Shown: positions 23,500 through 35,103 of the stretch, piece after piece | Layout: the number at the start of each line of letters is the position of its first letter | Numbering within the stretch: the stretch's first letter is position 1 | NCBI GenBank assembly: GCA_963995505.1 | Contig: OZ023189.1 | Coordinates: forward strand, 3,919,155 to 3,983,154 | Length of the DNA: 64,000 nucleotides | DNA from: Hypericum androsaemum | Taxonomy: Eukaryota; Streptophyta; Magnoliopsida; Malpighiales; Hypericaceae | Direction of reading: 5' to 3' | Translations under genes and position numbers: made by a program | The notes under the pieces: generated by a model | Told to the model about the DNA's origin: nothing | Seen by the model: the letters and a program-made list of their open reading frames with translations, nothing else | Databases searched by the model: none

Positions 23500-24060
23500 C
23501 GATGGCATATACAATGCGATTTCATCACTAGATTCCCCTCTATTGTGGTTGATATTTGCTCTTATTGGGTGGCCCCCCGTGTTGCGGCTCCACCATCTTG
23601 TCTCCCTCGTCAGTTGGGCTTGTCACTTCCAAGACGGTCTACCAGCATCTCAACGGGCGTCTTTTCCTACTGTTCATTGGGGCGGTTGGATCTAAGCACA
23701 TCTCATCCCCCGCGTAGGTTCATCACTGTTTGTTGAGCTATCTATGGACGCCTGCCGACTCTGGATCTATTGAGGAGGCATGGCTTTATTGGGCCGTACT
23801 TCTGCACTTTATACTTTTACGAGGAGGAAACGCTTAATCATGTGCTGGTTCATTGCCCGGTGTGGAGTTAAGATATTTTTTGATTTTCGTTTGAATTATG
23901 TCTAACCAAGCGAGTTGTTCAGAGTTATGCTTGTCTACTATGCAGGTTCACTTTAGTCCACATGTTCTTGCTCTTTGGTGGGTGGTTTTTGTGACGAGCC
24001 CTGGGATATTTGGATTGAGCGGAACCGCTGCATATTTTAGTGTGCCAAGCATGGCCTTAA
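23500..24060 (+). mobile_element. LINE fragment (zinc-binding reverse-transcriptase tail)
   Basis: Broken frames read YGRLPTLDLLRRHGF, then the histidine/cysteine block EEETLNHVLVHCPVWS (23815-23868), typical of the zinc-binding domain that follows reverse transcriptase in plant LINEs. The rest of the element is absent. Its right edge merges with a minisatellite-bearing repeat. Confidence 0.65.
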
Positions 24061-24074
24061 TTCGGTGGTTGCTC

Positions 24075-24235
24075 TGATACAACCAATATCACTACACATG
24101 CAAACCAATATCACTTCACATGCAAACCAATATCATTTCATATGTAAATCAGCGTCTTCCAAACCAATATCACTTCACATGCAAACCAATATCACTTCAC
24201 ATGCAAACCAATATCACCTGATAGGTTATTGACCA
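24075..24235 (-). repeat. About 21-bp minisatellite, inverted copy of 13735-13875
   Basis: About six units reading CAAACCAATATCACTTCACA on the + strand, followed by AGGTTATTGACCATCAGATT, the reverse complement of the flank before the array at 13735. This is a second member of the same dispersed repeat family in opposite orientation. Confidence 0.85.
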
Positions 24236-24689
24236 TCAGATTTAAAAGATAATCAAATCTGACGGCCTAAAATGTAGTTCCCACCTATGGACAAATTTTC
24301 TTTAGTCCCTACTCAATTCGGTCTCGGCTGCATTGGCCGGGCTCCCAAGATTTCGGAAGTCAGATGGCACTGCCCCTTGCCAAGGTGGATTAAGTAAATA
24401 TCGACGACATCTCTCGTGGTGCGTGCTCTTAGCTTTTCTTGACCGGCTGGCATTTTTCATAACTACCAAGTTTTGTCAATGGTAAATTTCATTTTGATAC
24501 CGGATATTTTTGCACAATATCATCTTCGTACATTTTAATTTTCTTATTTTAGGAGAATTTTTTAAATATAGTTTTGGGACTTCGACGGACTATAATTTTT
24601 GACTCGTCTGGAGTTTTTGCTATTAAGTATATTTTTGGAAAGAAAATTTAACAATCTACAGGAATTATGGCCTTAGCTTTTGAAAATTG

Positions 24690-25200
24690 ATGTGCTGTTA
24701 GGATTGTGTGCGGTTGGGATGATTTTTGCTGTTAGGATGATTTTTCTTTTGGGATTTGTTTTTCCGTTAGGATGATTTGTTGTTGAAAAGTGTGATTTAC
24801 CGTTGAAAAGTGTGATTTGCCATTGAAAATTGAATGTCCCATTGTGATTTTATCGATGCAAAACCTGATTTGTCGTTGAATCGTTTGGAGTTTTTGCTAT
24901 TATAATATATTGCCGGAAAAAAAATTTAACAATCTAAACAAATTATGGCTTTGACTTTTGAAAATCGATGTGTTGTTGGAATTTTTTGCCGTTGGGATGA
25001 TTTTTCTGTTGGGATTTTATGCTCTTGGGATGATTTACCGTTGAAAAACCTGATTTGTCGTTGTGATTTTGCCGTTGAAAATTGATGTGCATTTGTGATT
25101 TTTGCCGTTGAAAAACTTGATGTGTAGTTTAAAAACTTGATGCGTCATTGAAAAACTTGATGTGCTGTTAAAAAAACTTGATGTGATGTTGAAATAAGGC
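24690..25200 (+). repeat. Degenerate tandem repeat (GTTGGGATGATTTTT / GTTGAAAAACTTGATGTG)
   Basis: Low-complexity tract of variant 17-25 bp units: first GTTGGGATGATTTTTCTGTT types, then CGTTGAAAAACTTGATGTG types. A longer near-repeat is visible between 24600-24700 and 24890-24980. No coding potential. Confidence 0.75.
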
Positions 25201-25435
25201 TTCAACGACAATTAAAATATACAAAAATAAAATTGCGTAAAAATATTCAGTAACAAAATGAAGTTTAGCTGTTCCTGGAAAAAATTAAAATGTACAAAAA
25301 TAAAATCGTGTAAAAATATTAAGTACCAAAATAAAGTTTAGCTGTTCTTGGAAATAATTAACATGTACGAAAATAAAATCGCGTAAAGATATTCAGTACT
25401 AAAATAAAATTTAGCCTTTTGTAGTTGTTAGATTC
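25200..25435 (+). repeat. Three tandem units of about 75 bp
   Basis: Three consecutive copies of a unit containing TACAAAAATAAAAT, CGTGTAAAAATATT and AGTTTAGCTGTTC. The array ends at the truncated left LTR of the gypsy element. Confidence 0.8.
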
Positions 25436-25444
25436 GTGCTGCTG

Positions 25445-26048
25445 GCGTTAGTTATAACCTAGAGTCCTTTCCAATTGATTTTAGCATGACCCAAAGTACT
25501 TAGCCGTGAAGGGGAGCGTGGATAAACCTAACCACTAGACTAGGCATTTACTCGACAGACTTAGTCATAAATGGACTTTACCTATGAGGGTGATGTGTAG
25601 TTGGCCTTAGGGTGGTGCACTCATGAGTGAGGTTTAGGGTGGATAGTTGTGATAGTCTCGGCACCTCGGTAAAGTTGACAACTTACCAACTTAGGTGTAA
25701 GTGACATTCTCGCCAAGGCCTCCTAGTACCTTCTTTGTGGCCTGAAGTACTTAACCGTGAAGCGCCATACCATAGTACACCTAAGCCCACCACAGACACA
25801 AAAGCCCAAGAGAAACCAAGCACGTAGGGATGTGCAAAGGGCACCTAGCACAATTTCCTTTAAATTTGACTTAACACCCTTTTCAACTTCATCTTGTCTT
25901 TGCTTGCTTCACCAAGCTTAATTCATAAAATACTTTCAACCTAATCTTAATTACATTTCACTCGGGATGTCTTGAACCCACTCTCGGTGGTTCGACATTA
26001 TACTCGTACTCTCTTTATTGCAAGGTGGACCCAAAAATCCACTCTTCA
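25445..26048 (+). repeat. 5' LTR of the gypsy element, truncated
   Basis: Homologous to the last 604 or so bases of the 3' LTR at 29277-30297; both contain TTGACAACTTACCAA, CTCGCCAAGGCCTCC and end ATCCACTCTTCA. The first about 416 bp are missing. Confidence 0.85.
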
Positions 26049-26152
26049 ATTGGCATCGTTGCTGGGGAGCGGCGTCTCCTAAGGCACCGAGTGATACGCA
26101 TCTAGCTTAGGTTGAAGGATTAAGAGGATAGTGTAGCCCAGCAACAAAGTCC

Positions 26153-27028
26153 ATGGATTCTCCTATATCTTTTGGAGGAGAGGTCGGACGCTTCAAAGGG
26201 AGGATATACTTTGAAGTGACATCTCTAATAATATCTATCCTGAAAACTACCATTCAATTTGATGGAACTCTAGAGGACGATCCACAAGATCACCTCTCCA
26301 AATTCCTAATCATTTGTGATGCTTTTGAAATTAAGAGGGTGCCTGTGGAAATAGTAAAGGTCAAACTATTTCCTTTCACTCTCAAAGGAGAAGCCGGAAA
26401 GTGGTTTGAGGGAATTAATCATTCGGGCCTAACAACTTGGAAGGAAATAGCAAATGCTTTTCTAGACAAGTATTTCATATTTGCTACGAAGGGTGAGAAG
26501 ATCACCGACATTGGAACATTCAAGCAATATGAAAAAGAAACTTTAGGAAATGCTTGGGGCAGGTTCAACAAATTTAAGAAGGCGAGCCCATATCATAAGT
26601 TTACCTCGAGTCACCTGGCTCAGATCTTCTACTGTGGATTGGACATCTATTCCCAAGCACAGTAAGTTGTGTATGCCGGAGGAAGTTTCACTCAATACCC
26701 AATAAATGAAATCCTGCAGTTAATGGAGGAATTGACAGGAGTTGAAGTAATCCCCTCAAGTTGGCAAGAGAAAGAGAGAGGTAGAGTAAGGACGACTGCT
26801 AACTCCTGTTAAGCAAAACTTTTGGACCTTTATCAGAAGATTGAAGAACTAGCCGAAACTTGCACCCAGACACCCCAGACCACGAAAGTGTACCAAGAAA
26901 ACTGCGTCAGTGGGAAGCGCCTTCGAGGGGAGCATTGGGAAGAAAATCTCAAGGAACCAACAACTAAAGTTTCGAGCTTTAATGATGAGGCTAAGAGGAT
27001 TGCAGTACCCAACATCCCAGACAGTTGA
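26153..27028 (+). pseudogene. Gag polyprotein of the gypsy element, degraded
   Basis: 26153-26665 is open for 170 residues and shows the plant retrotransposon gag core: LEDDPQDHLSKFL, VKLFPFTLKGEAGKWFEGI, TTWKEIANAFLDKYF, ETLGNAWGRFNKF and a C-terminal FYCGLD block. It stops at TAA 26663-26665 where the family continues. Related sequence resumes to about 27028 (QKIEELAETCTQTPQTTKV). No zinc knuckle is seen. Gag would package element RNA in cytoplasmic particles. The same family occurs at 49907 and 57826. Confidence 0.8.
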
Positions 27029-27355
27029 ACGTAAGTTATGGAAAGAATTAAAGAAATGCCCGCTCAACAAAACTCTCTGATGGGCAAGCTCCAGAAATAG
27101 GAATCAGCACTATCTGTGTTGGAGCAGTCAATGAAAGGACATGTTACCTCTTTCCATAACTTGGAGTTTCAAGTTTCTCAATTAAATAAGCACCAAGAAA
27201 CCTCGAGGGGGAGAGAGGTCATCAAGAAATGCAAAGTACTCGAAGAAGAAGAGAGTTGCACCATGATAATGTTCAAAGACGAAGATGATCTCTAGCTACC
27301 CTAGGATGACAAAGGGGCCTCAGGAAGTTACAGCCAAATTGACAAGGAACCAAAA

Positions 27356-27940
27356 GTGGACAAAAATTATCTAATTGATGTCTACAATCGGTGCCAAGAG
27401 GAGTTTGCGAAATTAAATTATTATGCTTCGTGGCTCATGTTTATGCAGGTTTGCCCGCAATTCGCATTCCTTATGGAACATGAGGCAAAATTCAAAGTTT
27501 ATAAATCCGCCCAAGATTACTCCCTCCTGTTTGCTAGCTTGAGGAGATGGATCAGAGAAATATTCTGGAAACTTTTCAACTTCTGGGAAAAGTGCTCCAG
27601 CACTTCCAGTCCAATCATTTCCGGGAATGAGGAAAATAAAATTCGCACCGAAGAAGGAGAGGTTGCACAAAATTTATTTGAAATGGAAAACGTGATGATC
27701 CAGGCATGATGACCCTCCCCATAATAATCAACGGGATTCAAATTGAGAAAGCCATATGCGACTCAAGATTGTCTGTGAACGTGTTATCCACTTCCTTGAG
27801 TAAGCAAATGGAGCTAGGCGAAGCTATTTCGATCGCAAGGCATCTAACTCTAGCTGATGGCTCAACTAAGACATAATTAGGAGTTTTTAAAGACGTACCA
27901 GTAGAGGTTCATAATGGATGTGTCCCATTGGAGTGACACA
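27356..27940 (+). pseudogene. Gag C-terminus and aspartic protease relic
   Basis: 27356-27709 is open but has no recognised domain. From 27709 the frames read MTLPIIINGIQIEKAICDSR, then LSVNVLSTSLSKQM, corresponding to the retropepsin active-site segment, in which a D-S/T-G-A triad is expected. Here the Gly is Arg (CDSR), so the protease would be inactive even before the later stop. Confidence 0.6.
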
Positions 27941-29276
27941 CATTCTTCAGATGCTCCTGCTAGGGATGTTAAATCTGGCAAAATCTTGTAGATAACATCG
28001 TTTAGACTTCAGAAATAGTAAGTAATGATTAGTTGGATTTTGTGAAATTTTGGTACGGTCCGCCCTTAGCGATGTCCGAATAAGGGAAGAAAAATTATGG
28101 CTCAGAGCACAGCGCCGACTGGTGGGGAAGCCACCGGTCGCTCGAATGTCGCTCTTGACTACTTGTAGTACATGCGGCAGTGGACGGATCAGCACCTGCC
28201 TTACCCTCCCCCTCAGTAGATGTTTTGGTGCCCTGTCTATGAAACTTTGTTATTTTGCTCTTTGACACTTGTGTTGGCTACTTGTTGCCTAAGAATTCTC
28301 CTCCGACTTTTATTTCGTTGTGTTATAACTGTTATCTCTTGGATTGTTTGAATCTTTTTTATTCAATTGTGATCTTTTGATTGTTGGTTTATTCAATTCA
28401 TGTTGGTGTATCCTGTGTTTATTGATGTATGACCACGGAGGTCATTATGTATGCTTGTGATTGAATTGTTTGAGACTTTGTTGACCACGGAGGTCATCAA
28501 AGTCATGTGTTTTCTTTGTCAATTTCTTTTCCTAGATCCACATTGAATTGTGTAAGGGTTTCATGATAGAATAAGCTCATTAGGGGATTTCACTTTAGGG
28601 AAAATATGTAGAAAAGTGCCAAATTCAATCGCCAAACCTTGCCTAAACCAAAATTTTGCCAAAATAATGAATAAAGAGATTCAAAAAAAATGATGATGAA
28701 AGAAAAAATAGCAAAAATAATAAAAAACAAGAAAAGCATAAAAAGAGCGAGTATGACATCAATAAGGCAACCAAATAAAAGGCAAGGTTTGGGCCTTTTG
28801 GCTATGGGTCTCGGGTATATTAGGTTGAGCATTCAAGTATGGTGAGTAAGTAGAATAGTCGAGTGCTAGTTTATATGTAATAGAACCTCGAATTGGGTGG
28901 AAAGCCACTACCCATTCAGTGTGAGAATGATGACTCAAGACCCCAGACGTGTACGCGAGGGATAGGGAGTAGACCACATCCTAGCAAGTATAATCAAATA
29001 TCCTTCCCTCTGAGTGGTCAACTCTTGAGTCCTACCCTCCTTGGGTTAATGCTTGGTTAAACTCTCGAGGGTACAGTCTTTATGCATTCTTATTTCATTG
29101 CATCCGGGGTAGTGAACTACTAAGCCGTGCGCTCTCCCTATGACGAAAGATCAATATGGCTGGGGGAGTTTATTCTTGATAAGGGAGTGCCAGCTCTTGA
29201 CCTTACTTGTCTGAGTTTTTGAGTCTAAACTTGTGTCTTTTTCTTGAGGACAAGCAAAGATTCAAGTGTGGGGGTG

Positions 29277-30297
29277 TGATGAGTGCAAGAAATGCTCACT
29301 TTATGCCCTCATTTTAGGGCCAGTTAGACCCCGTCTTGAGTTTATTTGAGTCATTTTATGCCATTTTTAGGTATGTTGCCTAGAATGGTTTCACGTTTAT
29401 GTATTTTATCTTTCTGAGGAGGTTTTGCAGGGATGTGATGACCAATGGAGAAAATGCGAGCTTTGGTTAAGTCAGGCCGAGAGATAGCCAGCCGAAAGCA
29501 AAATGCACCTGTCAAACGACAACATATGCATCGACCGGTGCCTCTCCTGCAGACCTGCATCGATCAGCGTCCCATTCGATGGACGGCGGGAGGAGTTCAT
29601 CCATATTTCCCCAAACTTCCTGTGTCCCACCGGGTGGTTAGGGAGCGTAATGCTTTGGGTAAAGTGACCTCCATTAGAACCTAATGGCGAGGGCGTTAGT
29701 CATGACCTAGAGTCCTTCCCAATTGATTTTAGCATGACCTGAAGCACTTAGCTGTAAATGAGAGCATAGATAAACCTAACCACTCGACTAGGCATTTACC
29801 CAATGGACTTAGTCGTAAGTGGACTTTACCTATGAGGGTGTTGTGTAGTTGGCCTTAGGGTGGTGCACTCATGAGTGAGGTTTAGGGTGAATAGTTGTGG
29901 TAGTCTTGGCACCTAGGTAAGGTTGACAACTTACCAATATTAGGTGTAAGTGACATTCTCGCCAAGGCCTCCTAGTACCTTCTTTGTTGTGTGAAGTACT
30001 TAGCCGTGAAGCACCATGCCATAGTACACCTAGGCCCACCACGGACACAAAAGCTTAAGAGAAACCAAGCACGTAGGGACGTGCGAAGGGCACCTAGCCC
30101 AATTTCCTTTAAATTTAACTTAACACCCTTTTCAACTTTGTCTTTGCTTTGCTTGCTTCACCCAACTTAATCCATAAAATACTTTCAACCTAATCTTAAT
30201 TGCATTTTGCTCGGGATGACTTGAACCCGCTCTCTGTGGTTCGTCATTATACCCGTACTCCTTTTATCGCAAGGTGGACCCAAAAATCCACTCTTCA
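29277..30297 (+). repeat. 3' LTR of the gypsy element
   Basis: Starts TGATGAGTGCAAGAAATGC directly after the purine tract and ends CTCTTCA. Length about 1,021 bp. The junction at 30297/30298 runs straight into the interior of a Copia element, so one of the two was broken by the other or by a deletion. Confidence 0.85.
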
Positions 30298-30555
30298 AAC
30301 ACCAAGAGTATTAATCTTATAGGAGCTACGGATGTTGCGAGTTTGTGGCATAGTTGCCTTGGCCACATGAACAAGAATGGGATGAGGGTACTATGCTCGA
30401 AGGGGAAGCTACCAGGCCTCAAGACATTGTAAGTGGGTCTTTGTAAGGATTGTGTTCTCGGGAAGTAGATGATGGTGAACTTTTTGAGAAGTGGTAGGCC
30501 CCCGAAGAAGGAGAAGCTTGAGTTGGTCCATAGTGACTTGTAGGGCCCGGCACCG

Positions 30556-30906
30556 GTGGCATCCTTAGATGGTTCTTTGTATTACATAACCTTCATTAAT
30601 GATTTCATGAGGAAGTTGTGGGTCTACTTTCTAAAACATAAGTCTGAATCATTCGATGGCTTCAGAAAGCGGAGAGCCATTGTGGAGAATGAGACAGATC
30701 TCAAGGTGAAGTGCTTGAGATCTGACAATGGCAAAGAGTATGAGCTTCAAGAGTTCAAGGATTACTGTGCGACAAATGGGATTCGCATGGAGAAGATAGT
30801 AGCTGGAATCCCCCAACAAAATGGCATCACAGGGAGGATGAACAGGACAATCAATGAGAGAGCTAGGGCCATGAGGTTGAAGTGTGGCCTACCAAAGATG
30901 TTTTAG
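30556..30906 (+). pseudogene. Copia integrase core fragment
   Basis: 116 open residues starting MASLDGSLYYITFINDFMRK, with the conserved CLRSDNGKEYELQEF block (second catalytic Asp of the DDE triad) and IPQQNGITGRMNRTINERAR (Glu region, with Gly replaced at the usual GVAER site). It ends at TAG 30904-30906 where the family has Trp. Inactive fragment of the element's pol. Confidence 0.85.
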
Positions 30907-31469
30907 GTGGATGTGGTCAACACCGCGGCTTTCTTGATCAATAGAGGACCATAAACCCCTTTGGAGAATGGGATACCAGAGGAGGTTTAGAGCGGTAAGG
31001 AGATTGATCTAACCTACCTTCGTGTATTTGGTTGTGTTTTCTATGTTCTTGTGGATGCAGGTGATAGGAGAAAGCTAGATGTCAAGTCCAAGAAACACAC
31101 ATTCATTGGATATAGAAGAGATGATTTTAGTTTCAGATTTTGGAATGAGAAGAATCGCAAGGTTATTAGAAGCCGAGATGTCATATTCAATGAGAATGTG
31201 TTGTACAAGGACATGGAGAGTGTTTCTGATGAGGTGGGTTCTAGCAGTGAGGTGGTAGAGTTAGACATCTCGAACTCAGGTGGGAGCAAGAAGGTACGAG
31301 ATGGCCAAGAGGCCGAGGAGGAAGCAGGACCAAGTTTTCCACCGCCAGTAGTTCCAGTGAGGAGGTCCACTAGATAACACAGGTCTATGGATAGATATTC
31401 GCCAGCTAATTTCTATCTCCTATTAACCAATGGAGGAGAACTCAATAATTTTGCAGAGGTCTAGGAGAG

Positions 31470-32174
31470 CGGACAAGTTGGCAAGTGGAAGCTTGCGATG
31501 GATGACTAGATGGAGTCATTGAGGAGTAATGGGACTTGGGAACTAGTCCAACTCCCTAAAGGTAAGAAGGCACTACAAAATAAGTGGGTGAATAGGATTA
31601 AACAAAAGGCGGATGACACCAATCATTACAAGGCAGGACGCATTGTGAAGGGATTTTAGCAGAAATATGGTATTTATTTTGCTAATGTTTTCACGCCCAT
31701 GGTGAAGCTTACCACTATTCGTATGGTGTTGAGTATGGTGGCTTCAGAAAATCTAATGTTTGAGCAGTTGGAAGTAAAGACGACCTTTCTCCATGGTGAT
31801 CTAGATGAGGAGAGATCTATATGGTACAACCGGAGGGGTACTTGTCTGGTGGTAATAGTGAGCTTGTGTGCATGTTGAGAACGAACTTGTATGGGTTAAA
31901 GCAAGCTCCAAGGTAGTGGTACAATAAGTTTGATGGGTTCATGCACGAGATTGAGTTCGTGCATTGTGAGGCGGACCATTTTTTCTATTTCAAGAGTTTT
32001 GATAAGAGCTATATCATCCTCCTACTTTATGTTAATGACATGTTGATAGTAGGCTCTAGTGCTCAGAATGTGAGCAAGGTGAAGAAGAAATTGTCCAAAA
32101 GGTTTTCCATGAAAGACTTGGGAGAGGCTAAGCAAATCCTTGGGATGAGGATTGAGAGGAACAAGTTGGAATAG
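31470..32174 (+). pseudogene. Copia reverse transcriptase fragment
   Basis: Broken reading frame covering NGTWELVQLPKGKKAL, the palm region and 31941-32174 (FYFKSFDKSYIILLLYVNDM, SKRFSMKDLGEAKQILGM). The catalytic YVDD is YVND, so activity would be lost apart from the stops (for example TAG 31657-31659 and 31914-31916). Confidence 0.85.
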
Positions 32175-32618
32175 AAATTGTTTCTCTCACAGGTTGAGTA
32201 TATTTAGAAGGTATTGAAGAGGTTCAACATGCAAAAGGCCAAGCCCAAGTTAACTCCTTTGGTGGACACTTTAAGCTGTCTAAGAAGGACTCATCTAAGA
32301 GTGAGGCGGAGAAGGCTCAAATAGAGAAGACTCCTTATGCATCGGCGGTGGGTAGCTTGATGTATGCTACAATTTGTACGATGCCAGACATAGCACATGC
32401 GGTGGGAGTAGTGAGCAAGTTCATGAGCAATCTAGGTGAGCAACATTGGGTCGCAGTAAAATGAATCCTTGAATAGTTGAGAGGTACTACTGAGAAGACC
32501 TTGTGATATAAGGGCAAAAATGTGAAGCTTCTAAGGTATTGTGATGCGGACTTGGGGTCAAATGATCATGATAAGAAGAGGAGCACAAGTGGTTATGTGT
32601 TTACACTTAGAGGGATAA

Positions 32619-33752
32619 TGATATACAAGAAATTGAGAATAATTAAACACGCAATCAAATAGTATATTGGATAAGTAAGGTTCGTAACTGAGGGTTGGAA
32701 CACGAAGTTAAAATAATTAATTATGCAAAGCAGGATAATTAAAAGTTGTAAAGACGTAAACTAAGTTGTAAGAAAATAAATGAAATCAGGAACGTAAATA
32801 AAAAAGTTGTGATTCAATGGAGACAAGCGAGCATGATACCCTTATAGACTACCTATATATATTGAGACTATGACTTTTATGAAGCTCTAACTAATATCCG
32901 GAGTGTTCTAGTACATCTCTCTAACGTTTTTCGCTCATTAGGATGATAAAACAAAGCTAGAGTAGTTTACGATTAGTAACCAAAGCTTCCGCTCATTAAT
33001 TAGACTGAGAACCAAACTAAACTACCCAGAATTGTACCTTTATTAATAATCAAAGTAGTCTCAAGTTTATGGAATAATCTCTTTAAAGCCTAAGAGCTAA
33101 TGGCTTATATATAGCCAAGCATCTAACTATAGAATAGAAAAATTTAGAAGAGGTTAACCTAAACAAGAAGTTCTAATAGCCAATCATAAGAGGCCTAGAA
33201 TAAGGAAAATAACTAAAATATAATGTTCTAAAACCAAAATAGGAGCCAAAATTCGTCCAAATTCAAAATAGGTCAGATACTCGACAAAATAGGAAGCTGT
33301 AAAAAGTTGGAATCGACAACCTGGGGCCTCCGAGTGCCTGGCTGGCGCTGGGTTTGCATAGGTTTCTTCCTCCGGTGCCTGTCAGATCTTGGTCAGCCTC
33401 GTCGTATCTTTGTATTTTCTATTTTTGGCCTTCTTTCACTCCGAATTTGGTCTAGACAAAGACAAAATGTAGATCTATCTTCAAGCTTTCCAACGGTATC
33501 TCATTTGTTGTAATCCGATGCTCAAGCAGAAAGTTGTGGCTCTTGCAATATGGTCTCTCAAAATCACCCCTTCAAAGGCCTTCAATGAGCTTCACTTCCT
33601 ATCAAAAAATACGACAGAGAGTAGAAGTCCACTCCATGACACAAATACATAAAAATGACATAAGACTCAATAGGACAAGACAAAAATGAATGAAAACACG
33701 ACTAAACACATACGAAACATATAACAAAATATGAGCGCTTACAAACTCATCA
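32619..33752. mobile_element. Solo LTR, 1,134 bp, inside Copia RNase H
   Basis: Starts TGATATACAAGAAATTGAG and ends TACAAACTCATCA. It has TG...CA ends with no internal coding sequence and is flanked by GATAA (32614-32618) and GACAA (33753-33757), a 5-bp target-site duplication with one change. The Copia RNase H sequence continues in register across it. Solo LTRs arise by recombination between the two LTRs of one element. Orientation cannot be decided. Confidence 0.85.
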
Positions 33753-34213
33753 GACAACAATATCTTGGGCCTCTATGTTGCAAAAGGTTGTGATTTTGTC
33801 AACCGCAGAAAGTGAGTATGTGGCTGTGATAGAAGCAAGCAAAGAGATGGTATGGTTGAAAATTTTGTTGAGGGAATTGGGAAAGGAGAAAAGTGAAAGT
33901 GTGTTCCACAGTGATAGCCAGAGTGCGATACACTTGGCAAAGAATCCCTCTTTCCACTCAAAGATGAAGCACATTAAGTTAGAGTATTACTACATACGGG
34001 ATCTCTTGAAGAGGAAGATCTTGATGCTTGAGAAGATTGACGGAAAGTAAATTCTGCGGATATGTTGACCAAGCTAGTTACCTTGGAGAAGCTGAAGTTA
34101 AACATGGCTTCAGTAGGTCTAGTGAACTCAGAAAAGACCCAGCGTACCAAGAAGTGAAGAGGGTCATCAAGTGAATGGTGACAAGTGTTGCGGTCAGTCT
34201 CCAGGTGGGAGAT

Positions 34214-34754
34214 TGTTGGTTATGGAGTCTGAGGATAATTCGAGAGTTTATCTGATTGTATTCGGTGCTTGAGGATGCTCGGGGGATCAATCGGGTAAAG
34301 AGACATATCGAGAAACGAAGGAAAAATAAGCAAAATGACGGGCAACCAGTGGACCCGGTAGGGGCTGCCTTGCTAGCAGCCGCCTGCCATATGGGAAGCT
34401 CTCGAGTTCCCGATGGGCGCGGGTTGGCCCACTAATTTGGCTGCTACTTGGACAAAAATACCCCTCCGAGTTCTATTTACTTCCTATGATTGTTGGCTCT
34501 ATAAATAACCCTTGTAACCTCATTTGTAAGAGTTCCAAGAGTGTGGGTGCATACATTTCTTTGTAAAAGAGCAACTGAAGAGTGAAATAGTGAAAATCCT
34601 CTGTGGCTTGGTACGCCCCTGGACGTAGACCTCTGTGTCGAACCAGGTAACCAAATTCCTTGTGTTCTTTGTGTGTGTGTTTCCTTGTGAGTTCGTTCTT
34701 TCTTGTGTTTGTGGTTTGCTGGTGTGCTGCTTGGGACTCTCGTGTTTCATAACA
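34214..34754 (+). repeat. 3' LTR of the decayed Copia element
   Basis: Preceded by the purine tract AGGTGGGAGAT, starts TGTTGGTTATGG and ends TTTCATAACA (541 bp). A TATA-like CTATAAATAA is at 34500. The base after it begins the 3' flank minisatellite of helicase copy 3, so this element inserted into that flank. Confidence 0.85.
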
Positions 34755-35103
34755 ATACTAACTTTTTTTAGAGGGTATAGAATACTGACTTTTTTTTAGG
34801 GTATGGAATACTAACTAGAGCTCCCAACAAATACAAAATCGTATGCTGTACTTAATCCTAAGATAAAACATAAAACTATACCTTCAAATTTCATCAAATT
34901 ATTATAGTAATTTATCCAAAGAAAATGAAGCTCATTATATGATATAGAAAATTAAAGGATTAATTTACACATCCGCGCAATTGATAGCATCCCATTGAAG
35001 GCCTCAACGTCATCCCTGCACAAGTCATAAAACTTGTGTTCAAGCTCTTCCGGTATAGTTCATGGATTTGAACTAACTATATGCAGCCAAGATTTGGTGT
35101 ATG
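34755..35103 (-). other. 3' flank and 3' UTR remnant of helicase copy 3
   Basis: Homologous to 51600-52030 (copy 4) and, inverted, to 5060-5480 (copy 1). Contains two units of the TACTAACTTTTTTTAGAGGG minisatellite, then the conserved 3' UTR (GATGACGTTGAGGCCTTCAA on the minus strand). It is separated from the rest of copy 3 by the Copia element at 35104-41267, and the gene segment that should join them is missing. Confidence 0.85.

Larger units (their letters stand above)
25445..30297 (+). mobile_element. Ty3-gypsy element (Tat/Athila-like), 5' truncated, no polymerase
   Basis: The truncated 5' LTR (25445-26048) is followed by TGGCATCGTTGCTGGGGAG, a degenerate tRNA-Asp primer-binding site. 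Then come gag (26153-27030), a relic aspartic protease (about 27700-27940), a long non-coding stretch, the polypurine signature AGTGTGGGGGTG (29265-29276) and a full 3' LTR (29277-30297). No reverse transcriptase, RNase H or integrase is present, so it is non-autonomous or internally deleted. The PBS type and GTGTGGGGG tract are typical of Tat/Athila/Ogre-type plant gypsy elements. The first part of the left LTR and the left target-site copy are missing. Confidence 0.85.
30298..34754 (+). mobile_element. Decayed Ty1-copia element, 5' truncated, with nested solo LTR
   Basis: Order of fragments: GAG-pre-integrase (LWHSCLGHMNKNGM, about 30340), integrase core (30556-30906: RSDNGKEYELQEFK, GIPQQNGITGRMNRTINERA), reverse transcriptase (31480-32174: LLYVNDMLIVGS, where the catalytic YVDD is YVND), RNase H (32330-34050: TAESEYVAVIEASKEMVWLK, KHIKLEYYYIRDLL), then a polypurine tract and the 3' LTR. 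Many in-frame stops, mostly TAG at positions of conserved Trp or Gln. The 5' LTR and gag are gone at the junction with the gypsy LTR at 30297. The RNase H region is split by a solo LTR at 32619-33752. Confidence 0.88.

Noticed and set aside
26150..27030. A host gene for the 170-residue protein at 26153
   Set aside because: It lies just after an LTR and primer-binding site and has the retrotransposon gag pattern.
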